Assembly (NCBI GenBank): GCA_035649635.1
Contig: DASRJE010000136.1
Span: 1 to 64,000 of the forward strand
Length of the DNA stretch: 64,000 bases
Reading direction: 5' to 3'
Origin: Gp6-AA40 sp035649635
GTDB lineage: Bacteria; Acidobacteriota; Vicinamibacteria; Vicinamibacterales; UBA2999
Positions 42,484 through 51,124 of this stretch are shown here, piece by piece (position 1 is the first letter of the stretch; the number at the start of each line of letters is the position of its first letter). Under the pieces are notes generated by a model that saw only the letters and a list, made by a program, of their open reading frames with translations, made no database searches and was not told where the DNA came from. The translations under genes were made by a program, and so were the position numbers.

Positions 42484-44898
42484 CTATTCAGCGCGCAGCG
42501 CCTTCGAGGGATCGATGCGCGATGCACGCAGCGATGGGAGCAGCGCGGCGACGGTCGTCGCTGCAAGCACTATGGCGGCGCCGATAACGTAGACATGAGG
42601 TCCGAACAGGGGCAGGGCCTCGATCGCTCCGCTCAACGCGCGCAGCAGCGTCACGGCAACCGCCAGGCCGGCGCCAATCCCGATCAACGCAATGTGTAGA
42701 GTCTCGCCCATCATGCCTTTGATGATCTGCCGTACGCTCGCACCGAGCGCCATGCGGATGCCGAACTCCGGTGTGCGCTGCGCGACCAGAAACGCGACGA
42801 CCGAGTAGGTCCCGGAGAACGCCAGCAGCAAGCCGATGACGCCAAGCAGCGAGGCCGTCACCGAGAAGGCCTGAAACACCCACGCGAAGATGCCCACCAT
42901 CTCCGGGATTGCGAAAATCCGGTATGGCACGTCAGGACCGAGCATATTGACGACCCTGGCGAGCGCAGCCCGCACGTCGGCGATATTCGTACGACCCCGC
43001 ACCAGGAGCGACCATTCAGCAGAAGTCCGGAGTCCGGTCGCGAAGTAAACGCAGGTGACGTCGACGCCGTCAATCATGGTGCCGTTCGCGACATCCTCGG
43101 TGACGCCGATGATGCGGACATTGGCGTGGCCGGGTGTCCGTTCCGAACGCAGGTCAGTCGATGTGAGATCAAGGGTCTGCCCGATCGGATCGAGACCAGG
43201 CCAGAGGAGGCGCGCAGTGGCAGCGCTGACTAACGCGACGGGCGCACCTTCGTCGGCTTCTCGATCGGTGAAGGCACGACCGCGGACGACCTGAATATCG
43301 AACATAGGAAAGTAGTCGGGCGAGACCACCATGAAACCGGCGGTCTGTTCGATGCGAGTCTGAGATGCCACGACGTCAACCCGTCTCAACGGCGAGGCGA
43401 GGGGCACCGTCCACGTGGCGGCGACGCGCTCGATCAGCGGATCGGACGCGAGTCGTTCGGCCAGATCGGCACGGAGGCGCGGCGCTACGCGCACGTCGGC
43501 GACACGCTCGAAGCTCAGTCCGAGGTTCGGATTCGCCATACGTCTTGCCTCGTCCACCAGACCAATGGCGCCAATCACGAAGATGACGCACGCGCCGATC
43601 TGCATGGCGACAAGACCTGTCCTGAGCCTGGATCGCTGCGTATCCAGGGCCGCTTCACCTCTCGCCGCGCGGACCAGGTTCGCGCGCGTTACGCGAACAG
43701 CTGGGGCTAGACCTACCGCCACCGCCGAGATCACCGCTGCGGCGAACAACAAGCCGAGCACTCGCAGATCCGGTTCGAGCGGCCGGAGGGCGATCTCCAC
43801 CGGTACGATGTTCGGGGGGAACGTCGCGAGAATGAGCGCCGGGAAGACACGCGCGGTCGCAAATGTGAGGGCAAGCCCGAATAGGGCTGCGGGCACGGCC
43901 AGGACCAGGCTTTCGATCACGAGCTGGCGCACGACACGACGACGGTTGGCGCCAAGGGAGAGACGCACGGCGATCTCTCGCTGTCGGCCGAACCCGCGCG
44001 CCAGCATCAGATTGGTGACGTTCGCACACGCGACAAGGAGCACCAGGCCAAACGCCGAGAGGATCAGCCCAAACATCGTCAGCGTCGCTCCAGTCAGGGG
44101 AAAGACCGTGGAACGCTCCTCCACGCGTACCGTCACGGGTTCCCGTTCGGATCCCGCAGGGAATCTTTGCCGAACCCACACGTCAAACCACGCACGAGCC
44201 TGTGACTCCGTCGTTCCTTCGCGTAGCCGGCCGACAACGAACAACGAGGCGCTTTCCGAATCACTCCAGGGATCGGCCACCTCGAACGCGCGCGCCATCG
44301 TCAACGGCGCAAAGAACCCGGCGCTCTGCAAACCGGGCAGCTCCATGCCGCGCCGGATCACGCCCACCACTTCGAACTGCTGCCGCCCGAGCGGAATGCG
44401 CTTTCCGACAATGTCTGGATCGGCGCCGTAGCGCGAACGCCACGCATACTCGGCCAGCACAGCGACGGCAACTCCGCCTGGTGCGGTCGCATCAGCCGGG
44501 GTCAACGTGCGACCGAGCACCGGCTGTGCGCCAATCACCTGGAAGAAGTTGCCGGTCACCAGCACGCCTTGCAGCGCAACGCCCTCCTGCATAACGACGG
44601 TTTCCAGTCCTGCCGACAGCGCAAACAGGGACTGGCTGCTTTCGCTGGCGGCCTCGAAATCAGCCAGGCGGAACCGCTGACGCCTGACGGTCTCCGTGTC
44701 CCAGCTCAGTCCGTACAACGCTCGAGCATCGGGCAGGTTGACCGGCGTGAGAACGTAGGCGTTGACGATGGTGAAGGCTGAGCACAGAACGCCGAGGCCG
44801 AGCCCGATGGTGGCGGCCACGCTCGTTGCGAACAGCGCCGAACGGCGGATGCCGCGAAGCGCGTAGCGAAGATCGAGAATCAGGGATTCAAGGTGCAC
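42484..44898 (-). CDS. ADOP-type MacB/FtsX permease
   Basis: An 804-residue permease of the duplicated class: TM1 LFATSVAATIGLGLGVLCSA, first core NVTNLMLARGFGRQREIAVR, second core TPEFGIRMALGASVRQIIKG, and end PSLRASRIDPSKALRAE. The GTG at 44898 is chosen because AGGAGGAACC lies directly before it and the product then begins like other ADOPs (LESLILDLRYALRGI); a longer frame to 45060 would give an improbable leader. No PadR gene is adjacent, unlike the other two. The upstream gene on the same strand is an outer-membrane-like protein. Confidence 0.88.
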   Translation of the reverse strand: MHLESLILDLRYALRGIRRSALFATSVAATIGLGLGVLCSAFTIVNAYVLTPVNLPDARALYGLSWDTETVRRQRFRLADFEAASESSQSLFALSAGLETVVMQEGVALQGVLVTGNFFQVIGAQPVLGRTLTPADATAPGGVAVAVLAEYAWRSRYGADPDIVGKRIPLGRQQFEVVGVIRRGMELPGLQSAGFFAPLTMARAFEVADPWSDSESASLFVVGRLREGTTESQARAWFDVWVRQRFPAGSEREPVTVRVEERSTVFPLTGATLTMFGLILSAFGLVLLVACANVTNLMLARGFGRQREIAVRLSLGANRRRVVRQLVIESLVLAVPAALFGLALTFATARVFPALILATFPPNIVPVEIALRPLEPDLRVLGLLFAAAVISAVAVGLAPAVRVTRANLVRAARGEAALDTQRSRLRTGLVAMQIGACVIFVIGAIGLVDEARRMANPNLGLSFERVADVRVAPRLRADLAERLASDPLIERVAATWTVPLASPLRRVDVVASQTRIEQTAGFMVVSPDYFPMFDIQVVRGRAFTDREADEGAPVALVSAATARLLWPGLDPIGQTLDLTSTDLRSERTPGHANVRIIGVTEDVANGTMIDGVDVTCVYFATGLRTSAEWSLLVRGRTNIADVRAALARVVNMLGPDVPYRIFAIPEMVGIFAWVFQAFSVTASLLGVIGLLLAFSGTYSVVAFLVAQRTPEFGIRMALGASVRQIIKGMMGETLHIALIGIGAGLAVAVTLLRALSGAIEALPLFGPHVYVIGAAIVLAATTVAALLPSLRASRIDPSKALRAE

Positions 44899-45059
44899 GG
44901 TTCCTCCAGGATCTGATCTCGGGAAGAGACGGCTGGCGCCGCGATCAGGTTCCGTCAGCAAGCAGGAACCGGACGATGTTCTCGCTGTTCCGAGCGTGGT
45001 GTGGGACGGGGCGGCCGTCCCGGAGGACGACCGCACCAGATGAGGCGGGATCGTGCCCA

Positions 45060-45683
45060 CTAGAAGGTGAAGATCATTCCACCTTGTACGCGATGACCGT
45101 ATCGCGTTTCGTTGCCGAAGAAGAGCGGTGCTGCCTCGTTGTCCTTCACGATAAACAGACGATAGTCACCGCGGAACCCTACGTGGGTCGCTGCGAACCA
45201 TTTGACGCCCCCTCCAACGTTGCCTGCAAGGAACGTCTCGTAGTCATTGACGCCAAGCGTCTCGGCTTCGCCACGCGGCGAGAGAGTGATGCCGCCGAGA
45301 CCACCGGTCACGTACGGGACAAACGCCCGATCGTTGCCGACTGGATTCACCACCACATTCCCGTGATACACCCAGGTGTTGGGCGCTGGTTGATTGGTGT
45401 ACTCAGTGTCATTGAAGCTGAAGGCCTGGTCGAGTCCGATCGTTCCGCCGCCTTCCCCCTCGAATCCGATCCAGCGGTTCACGTTGAGCGTGAATGATCC
45501 GCCGAGGGCATAGTTGCCAAATTCCGGCTCGTTCCCGTTACTGGTCTTGGTGAAGAACATCCCGCCACCTGGGAACGCACCAATCTCGATGCGGCCGGCG
45601 CCGCCGACGACGCGCTCTTGTGCATAGGCACTGACAGCGGTAAAGGCCACCACCGCCAGTACAGCAAGTACCTTCCGAGCCAT
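45060..45683 (-). CDS. Outer-membrane beta-barrel protein
   Basis: A 207-residue protein with a signal peptide (VLAVLAVVAFTAVSAYAQ) and amphipathic strands (EIGAFPGGGMFFTKTSNG, NYALGGSFTLNVNRWIGFEG, AFVPYVTGGLGGITLSPRG, HVGFRGDYRLFIVKD), ending in Phe (GGMIFTF). It is probably an 8-stranded OmpA-like/OprF-type barrel. The ATG at 45683 has AAAGGAGG upstream. It is encoded just before the ADOP permease, 161 nt away, with a GGTTCC/GGAACC inverted repeat in the gap. Confidence 0.78.
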   Translation of the reverse strand: MARKVLAVLAVVAFTAVSAYAQERVVGGAGRIEIGAFPGGGMFFTKTSNGNEPEFGNYALGGSFTLNVNRWIGFEGEGGGTIGLDQAFSFNDTEYTNQPAPNTWVYHGNVVVNPVGNDRAFVPYVTGGLGGITLSPRGEAETLGVNDYETFLAGNVGGGVKWFAATHVGFRGDYRLFIVKDNEAAPLFFGNETRYGHRVQGGMIFTF

Positions 45684-45904
45684 ACGGCCCTCCTTTCCAC
45701 CTGCTTTTACGCATGATGGTTGCAGGGACGGTACCAACGCGTAGTTATGTGATCGCGTGTGTTCGCGCGGTCACGTTCACGCGCGCGGTCATCAGGCGCG
45801 AACTATTTGTGGGCGTGCGCGAAATACTCGGAGGCGCGCCGGGGTCTCTTCGGATGAATCAGCGGGATGAAGTGAGGGGCTAAAATCTAGCAGAGGTGAC
45901 GTAC

Positions 45905-46747
45905 ATGATCGCACGCGCGCTTGTCGTGATCCTTGGGGCCGTCATCGTGCTGCTGTGCCCTCCGCGCACGGCATCTGCCCAGTGGCTTCGCTACCCGACG
46001 GCCGATGTCCCACGGACCGCGGACGGCAAGCCCGATTTGAGCGCGCCGGCGCCGCGCCTGCCGAACGGCACGCCCGACTTCTCCGGGATATGGCTCACCG
46101 CTACGAGATTTCCATGCACCCCCGGCAAGGAAGGCGGTTTCTTCGACTGCGGACTGGAGCTCCCGATTTCACCGCTGGCCGTCAACCTCGGCGCGAACCT
46201 GCCCGGCGGCCTGCCATATCAGCCCTGGGCCGCGGCGCTGGTCAAACAACGAACGGCAGATCAAAGCAAGGACGACCCGCACGTCCGCTGTCTCCCCGAC
46301 AATCCGCCTCGTCCCTACGGCCTGCCCCATCTGACGAAAGCGCTGCACACGCCCAAGCTGCTCGTGCTGCTGAATGAGGTCAACGCGATGTACCGGCAGA
46401 TCTTCATTGACGGCCGGCCGCTGCCCGAGGATCCGACTCCCTCGTGGAACGGCTATTCGACAGCGGCCTGGGAGGGTGACACGCTCGTGGTTCGTACGAT
46501 CGGTTTCCGCGACGGTCTCTGGCTCGACACGAGCGGCAGCACGATGTCGGACGCCGCGAAGATGACCGAACGCATCCGGCGACCGAATTTCGGAACTCTC
46601 GAGATCGAAATCACCGTCGACGACCCGAAGACGTACACGCGGCCGTGGACGGTGTCGATGCCTCAGAACATCGTGCTCGATACGGAATTGATCGACGAGT
46701 TCTGTCTCGAGAACGAGAAATCGTCGCAGCACATGAACATCAAGTAG
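45905..46747 (+). CDS. Secreted protein of the WEGDTLVV family (paralogue 2)
   Basis: A 280-residue exported protein: signal peptide (LVVILGAVIVLLCPPRTASA), block RTADGKPDLSAPAPR with NGTPDFSGIW, a central KLLVLLNEVNAMYRQIFIDG, and the hallmark AAWEGDTLVVRTIGFRDGLW. The C-terminus has the acidic Cys tail (EFCLENEKSSQH). The same order and length are found in the protein at 22206. An insert with two Cys (FPCTPGKEGGFFDCGLEL) differs. The ATG at 45905 has GAGGTGA upstream. Confidence 0.8.
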   Translation: MIARALVVILGAVIVLLCPPRTASAQWLRYPTADVPRTADGKPDLSAPAPRLPNGTPDFSGIWLTATRFPCTPGKEGGFFDCGLELPISPLAVNLGANLPGGLPYQPWAAALVKQRTADQSKDDPHVRCLPDNPPRPYGLPHLTKALHTPKLLVLLNEVNAMYRQIFIDGRPLPEDPTPSWNGYSTAAWEGDTLVVRTIGFRDGLWLDTSGSTMSDAAKMTERIRRPNFGTLEIEITVDDPKTYTRPWTVSMPQNIVLDTELIDEFCLENEKSSQHMNIK

Positions 46748-47026
46748 TCCTCGCCGCTCGCACCGACAGTCGTCATAGGCTCGCACCGACAAGACGATAG
46801 GTCATGTCGGAATCCTTGCGAGGGATGCTCGGCCATCGGGATCGCAGAATTTTGAGGCGCACGGTAACTCTGCGAAAGACACTCCGCCTCGCGTCAGGTT
46901 CCATCAGGGCCCAGGAACCGTGCGATCTCCTGTGGGCGCGTCGGTCCCGCCAATGGGAGCCTGGGCAGTCGTTTCGCCTGGTTGCTCGGTCGCAATGTAG
47001 ATCAAACCGTCAGGTCTCCGACGGCG

Positions 47027-47386
47027 TCACGGATCATTCGAGCGTGGACCGCCGTCGTTTCCTCGTGGCGAGGTGGCTGCCGACGTGGGAAAGGGCGTTA
47101 GCGAGCCGGGAGCCGGAGCTAACGGGTACCAAATCGCCCACAGCGGCATCGCGCCGCCCAGAGCACGAAGCAGGGCGGCGTGACTGGGCTTATACGGATC
47201 GAGCTTGCGAAGCTCGAGAAGCGGCGTCTGAGTCGCGAGTACGCTCCCGTATTTTCTGAGGAGCTCGGCATCACTGGGCTTGTATGGATCAAGACCGTAT
47301 GGGTGTTGAACGGGTGTCGGCGTCTGCGCCCATGCGAGCGCCAAGGGAGAGAGCTCCATGGCCGTGACGATGGCAGTGAGACGCAT
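47027..47386 (-). CDS. Small secreted protein with repeated LDPYKPS units
   Basis: A 119-residue protein with a signal-like N-terminus (AMELSPLALAWAQ) and two related units, LDPYKPSDAELLRKYGSVLA and LDPYKPSHAALLRALGGAMP, followed by a Pro/Ser-rich tail. Repetition at the protein level and GGGAG before the ATG argue that it is a real gene. It resembles a small acidobacterial exported family of unknown role. It is divergent from the WEGDTLVV paralogue at 47690. Confidence 0.6.
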   Translation of the reverse strand: MRLTAIVTAMELSPLALAWAQTPTPVQHPYGLDPYKPSDAELLRKYGSVLATQTPLLELRKLDPYKPSHAALLRALGGAMPLWAIWYPLAPAPGSLTPFPTSAATSPRGNDGGPRSNDP

Positions 47387-47689
47387 ATCGCACGCTCCCC
47401 CTCTGAACCCCGATTCACCGGCGTCGACTGTTTGCAGTAGCGCGACCGGTACTCGAACATCGTCAGACGTGACAATACCTCATGGTCATTGTCACGCCAT
47501 TAGCAGCCATGATGTCCGGACGCGCGGTCGCTCAAAATTGCCTCGGTCCGCCATTAGAGGCGACCGGCCGGCGGCAGTTACGCAACGGCCTTGCAGTTGT
47601 GCCGTGCCTGCGACCATACTGCTGCCACACGCAAGAAAATCGTGCGCCTCGAACGATCCGCCGGATGGGCCATTAAGAGGAGGGACGAG
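47387..47689. other. Intergenic region between divergent genes
   Basis: About 300 bases between the LDPYKPS gene and the WEGDTLVV paralogue at 47690. It should hold both promoters. No convincing gene, repeat or regulatory motif was recognised. Confidence 0.5.
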
Positions 47690-48898
47690 ATGGCGAGACG
47701 ATTTCTCGAGGTGATCGCGGTGGCGACGGTGTTCCTAGCCGTGATCGTGCTCATAAAGCTGGCGCCGGTTTCTGTGGCCGGCCAGGCCTCGAAGCCTAGG
47801 GCCACGGCGGACGCCACGGCGGTCAAGGGCCCGGCGCCCAAGACCCCGTGGGGCGAGCCAGACCTGCAAGGCATCTGGACCGACATTTATCAGACGCCTT
47901 TACAACGATCCCCCAGGCATGCCGGGAAAGAGTTTTTCACCGACGAGGAGAGGGCCGCATTAGATGCGCAGCGAGCGGCAGTTGACCTTCGACCTCGCCA
48001 GCAGAAGGGAACCGAACGCGATGTTGCTGGCGCATACAACGCAGTGTTCATGTCGGTGAGACCTACGGGCCGGCGCACGTCGCTCGTCGTAGAGCCACCG
48101 GACGGGAGGATTCCTCCCGTCACCCCAGAGGTCCAGAAGACGGTGGACGCAGAGCGAGAATACCGGCTTGCGCTCCTCCAAGCCACAACGACTTGCCAGA
48201 ACCAGGACCCAGGCTGTCGCGGCGGAAGGTACGGGCCACCGTCACCGAGGCGAGCGGAGCAACCTCCTCGCTACAGCACCGGCAACATCAATCGTGTCGA
48301 CAATCCTGAGGACCGCAGTATGTCGGAGCGCTGTATGGCCGCCGTGCTGCCCGATTTTGGTGGATTCCGTCGGATTGTGCAGTCTCCAGGAACCGTCGCG
48401 ATTTTCTATGATGTTGGCCAGGGGCAAGGATGGCAGCGAAATATCCCTGTGAACGGGAGTCCGCATCTCCCAGGGCACATTCAACTACGGTTTGGGGACT
48501 CGCGTGGCCGCTGGGAAGGCGAGACGCTGGTCGTCGACGTCACCAATTTCAGTCCCAAGTCGGATTTCATGGGATCGCGCGAGAACCTGCATTTGATCGA
48601 ACGCTGGACGCGCACCGGCCCGAACACGCTCGAGTACGCCGTCACGGTGGACGATGCGAAGACATGGACGAAACCGTGGACCGTCAAGCAGGAATATACC
48701 AAGCAAGACGAACAGGCGAACCGGATCTATTACGAGCCGCGGTGTCACGAGGGGAATTACGGTTTGGCGGCGGTGCTCGCCGGAGGACGCGCCGCGGATA
48801 AGGCGTTCGCCGAGGGACGAGGTCCGAATCCTGCCGGCATAGACAACGCCACAGGTATGCAAGCTCCTGAGGAGAGTGTTGATCCTTTGACGCGCTGA
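47690..48898 (+). CDS. Secreted protein of the WEGDTLVV family (paralogue 3)
   Basis: A 402-residue exported protein: signal anchor (VIAVATVFLAVIVLIKLAPV), block KTPWGEPDLQGIWTDIYQTP, then a variable centre, and the hallmark GRWEGETLVVDVTNFSPKSD followed by LIERWTRTGPNTLEYAVTVD and DDAKTWTKPWTVKQEY. The C-terminal CHEGNYGL differs from paralogues 1 and 2. The ATG at 47690 has GGAGGG upstream. Its function is unknown. Confidence 0.82.
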   Translation: MARRFLEVIAVATVFLAVIVLIKLAPVSVAGQASKPRATADATAVKGPAPKTPWGEPDLQGIWTDIYQTPLQRSPRHAGKEFFTDEERAALDAQRAAVDLRPRQQKGTERDVAGAYNAVFMSVRPTGRRTSLVVEPPDGRIPPVTPEVQKTVDAEREYRLALLQATTTCQNQDPGCRGGRYGPPSPRRAEQPPRYSTGNINRVDNPEDRSMSERCMAAVLPDFGGFRRIVQSPGTVAIFYDVGQGQGWQRNIPVNGSPHLPGHIQLRFGDSRGRWEGETLVVDVTNFSPKSDFMGSRENLHLIERWTRTGPNTLEYAVTVDDAKTWTKPWTVKQEYTKQDEQANRIYYEPRCHEGNYGLAAVLAGGRAADKAFAEGRGPNPAGIDNATGMQAPEESVDPLTR

Positions 48899-49423
48899 CA
48901 TAGGTAGGTAAGACCATGACAGCGCTGTTTGAGAGCAGCGCGTTTCATGTCGGAGGGCGTCATGAAGGTCGTTGTGCGATCTGAGCACATGCGACCTCCA
49001 CGGGCTCTACTCTGCGTCGAGACTGAGGCCGGGGTGTTCGAGATTGCTGCTAGACGTTCAGAATCCTTACAAATAAGTCAAGTTTTCTGCGACCCGTTCA
49101 AGACGTCTACGCCCGCACGGAGTGCGGGCAAGAAACGCTGCCACTAGCGAGGCAGAGCCACATGCTCGTCGGTCTGGGGCGTAGCCTCGCTAGTTTCTAC
49201 CTCACCAGTCGCATTCCGCACTCAATTTGAATGAAACGGCGCGCTCGGTCGAAACAAACCGACCATCAGACGTCGGCACAAACTCCTCGCGAGACGATCG
49301 CGGGTTTCGCGAGATTCTGGAGATCGGATCCTTCAAAAGTCAAGCAGCGTTCGCTGGCGTCGAAATGACGGTCGTGCAGCAGACGAGCGCCAGTCCCGTT
49401 AGGATAACCAGAGGAGTGACGTC
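48899..49423. other. Intergenic region with two inverted repeats
   Basis: About 525 bases with no convincing gene. Short open frames (for example around 48929-49147) lack ribosome-binding sites and recognisable sequence. A hairpin GCCCGCAC/GTGCGGGC at 49111-49129 and a perfect 11-bp inverted repeat at 49143-49194 are its only structures. Confidence 0.5.
49111..49194. repeat. Hairpin followed by ACTAGCGAGGC inverted repeat
   Basis: Hairpin at 49111-49129 (8-bp arms, GGA loop, no T-run) and an inverted repeat ACTAGCGAGGC (49143-49153) / GCCTCGCTAGT (49184-49194) with a 30-base spacer. They may mark the end of the transcript from the gene ending at 48898 or the remains of a small element. Confidence 0.5.
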
Positions 49424-49831
49424 ATGAGGATTCAGTGGCTCCGCGTACTGCTCGGCGGTTTTCTCATCGAGGTCGTTCTCGCGATAGTGCTCCTTGGTGG
49501 ATTTTCCGCGGCTGGTGTCGAGATCGCCAACGGCGTCTCGACGGCTTCGGCCGCGATCATCGGAGTCGGCTGTTTTGCCGCGGCATTTGTGATCGTGCTG
49601 TGGCTGGGCCGCGGCATCCAAAATCATCTCGTGCTGCACGGCTTTCTCATGGGACTGGTGGCGACGCTGATCTACGTCGGCCTGGTCGCCGGATCCGGTC
49701 AGATGTCTACCGCCCTTGCTGCCTACGGGTCAGCGACCTTCGTGACCGTCAACGCGGCGCGACTTGTGGGGGCCGTTTTCGGCGGCGTCGCCTGCGAACG
49801 CAGGAGAGCCGTGCGTCCAGCCATGCTGTGA
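49424..49831 (+). CDS. Small polytopic membrane protein
   Basis: A 135-residue protein with four predicted membrane segments: LLGGFLIEVVLAIVLLGGFS, AAIIGVGCFAAAFVIVLWLG, LMGLVATLIYVGLVAGSG and ATFVTVNAARLVGAVFGGVA. GAGGAG precedes the ATG at the right spacing. No family was recognised; the layout is similar to small four-TM proteins of the DUF type. The C-terminus is basic (CERRRAVRPAML). Confidence 0.75.
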   Translation: MRIQWLRVLLGGFLIEVVLAIVLLGGFSAAGVEIANGVSTASAAIIGVGCFAAAFVIVLWLGRGIQNHLVLHGFLMGLVATLIYVGLVAGSGQMSTALAAYGSATFVTVNAARLVGAVFGGVACERRRAVRPAML

Positions 49832-49987
49832 GGAACCAGAGTGTAGGAAGCCCAGGCGTGTGACGGGTATCGCCGCCTCATCGAGCGAACAACCGTGACG
49901 ATTTCATCGCATTTCCGGAGCAGCGACACAGATTGGTTCGCACGAAGGTGGGGGCGATAAGCCGAAATTGAGGGCTCACCCATACGT

Positions 49988-50155
49988 CTGATTCGTAGAC
50001 TCCTGCTGCTCACCATCTTGAGTGTCGGCGGCGTGGCAGCGTTCAACTACTTCTCTGCGAACGGGTGGCCCGTGCGGCCCCGCGCCGCGTCGCTCGAGGC
50101 GGAGATCGCGAAGGAGCACGCCAAGGGGCTCGCGACCGGGAATCTTCAGTCTTGA
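49988..50155 (+). CDS. Possible small membrane protein or eroded gene
   Basis: An open frame of about 55 codons reading RRLLLLTILSVGGVAAFNYF, then PRAASLEAEIAKEHAKGLA, ending at TGA 50153-50155. Codon use is GC-rich at third positions and the segment begins with a basic-hydrophobic signal or anchor, so it looks coding. No ATG, GTG or TTG start with a ribosome-binding site lies at the N-terminus. It may be a broken gene or use an unusual start. Confidence 0.3.
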   Translation: MIRRLLLLTILSVGGVAAFNYFSANGWPVRPRAASLEAEIAKEHAKGLATGNLQS

Positions 50156-50225
50156 GACAAGTCCGTCCTCACGGTGGCGTCATGGCCTCCTCCAGGCGCT
50201 ATCGCATCAGCCGTGTCAGGCTCCG

Positions 50226-51077
50226 TCAACGACGGACGAAGTTGGCAATCTCCTCGATCATCGCGTCGCCGTCCAGGAGATCGGCATCGTTGTGATCGGC
50301 GTGCGGTATCGAAAGAAACCTTTTGCGCGCGCTTCCGGCCGAATCGTACACACTCCGGCTCTGCTCGAGAGGAACAATGCTGTCACGCTCACCCGCGATG
50401 ACCAGGAGCGGCGACTTCAACTGGCCAATCCGCTGCAGTGTCTCGTATCGGTCTCGAATGAGACGGCGGACGGGCAGCCATGGGTAGTGAAGCTGGCCTA
50501 GATCGGCCATCGACGTGAAGGGCGAGCGCAAGATCAGCGCCGCCGGCGGATGCTCTATCGCGAGATCCACGGCTACACCTGTGCCAAGTGATTCTCCGAA
50601 ATAGATCAGGCGAGTGGCATCGACATCGACGCGGCTGACCACGTACTCGCGCGCCGCGCGTGCGTCTCGCGCGAGCCCTTGCTCGGTCGGCGTCCCGCCA
50701 TTGCCACCGAAGCCACGATAATCAAAGAGAAGGACCTGCAGACCGCGAGTCACGAGTGCCGTGGCCAGGGGGACGCGATACGCCCGGTTGCCAGCATTGC
50801 CGTTGAAGACCAGCAGGGTAATGTGCGGTCCTGCGCTCGCGACCGGAAAGAACCAGCCATTGAGACGCACGCCGTCCGCGGTGTCGAACGTCACTGGTTG
50901 CACGTCACCGAGGCCGAGAGACGCTGGAGAAGGCACCGCGGCAATCGGGAAGTACATCAGCCGCCGCTGCATCGTCCAGAGCACCAGCAACAGCGCGGCA
51001 ATGATGACTCCGGTCAGGACGATGGTGTCGCGGAGCGCGTCGTGGAAGAATGGTGTCATTCGCCGGAGCCCCGACAT
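50226..51077 (-). CDS. Membrane-anchored alpha/beta hydrolase (BEM46-like)
   Basis: A 283-residue alpha/beta hydrolase. One N-terminal TM helix (VLTGVIIAALLLVLWTM) precedes the fold: VFNGNAGNRAYRVPL (oxyanion region), DYRGFGGNGGTPTEQG, nucleophile YFGESLGTG, Asp in AGERDSIVPL, His in PHADHND. Members of this BEM46/ABHD13-like group hydrolyse esters or thioesters; the substrate is unknown. Two start codons (51077 and 51059) are possible; neither has a strong ribosome-binding site, and a longer frame reaching 51233 would overlap the divergent folD-like gene. Confidence 0.8.
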   Translation of the reverse strand: MSGLRRMTPFFHDALRDTIVLTGVIIAALLLVLWTMQRRLMYFPIAAVPSPASLGLGDVQPVTFDTADGVRLNGWFFPVASAGPHITLLVFNGNAGNRAYRVPLATALVTRGLQVLLFDYRGFGGNGGTPTEQGLARDARAAREYVVSRVDVDATRLIYFGESLGTGVAVDLAIEHPPAALILRSPFTSMADLGQLHYPWLPVRRLIRDRYETLQRIGQLKSPLLVIAGERDSIVPLEQSRSVYDSAGSARKRFLSIPHADHNDADLLDGDAMIEEIANFVRR

Positions 51078-51124
51078 GTTTCGATTGTGGACGAGCAGTC
51101 TGCTAAACGCATGAATGTGAAACC

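Noticed and set aside
46804..47259. A 151-codon plus-strand frame
   Set aside because: Arg-rich, no ribosome-binding site, overlaps the more convincing LDPYKPS gene on the other strand.
49111..49129. Rho-independent terminator after the gene ending at 48898
   Set aside because: The hairpin is good, but it lies more than 200 nt from the stop and has no T-run on either strand.
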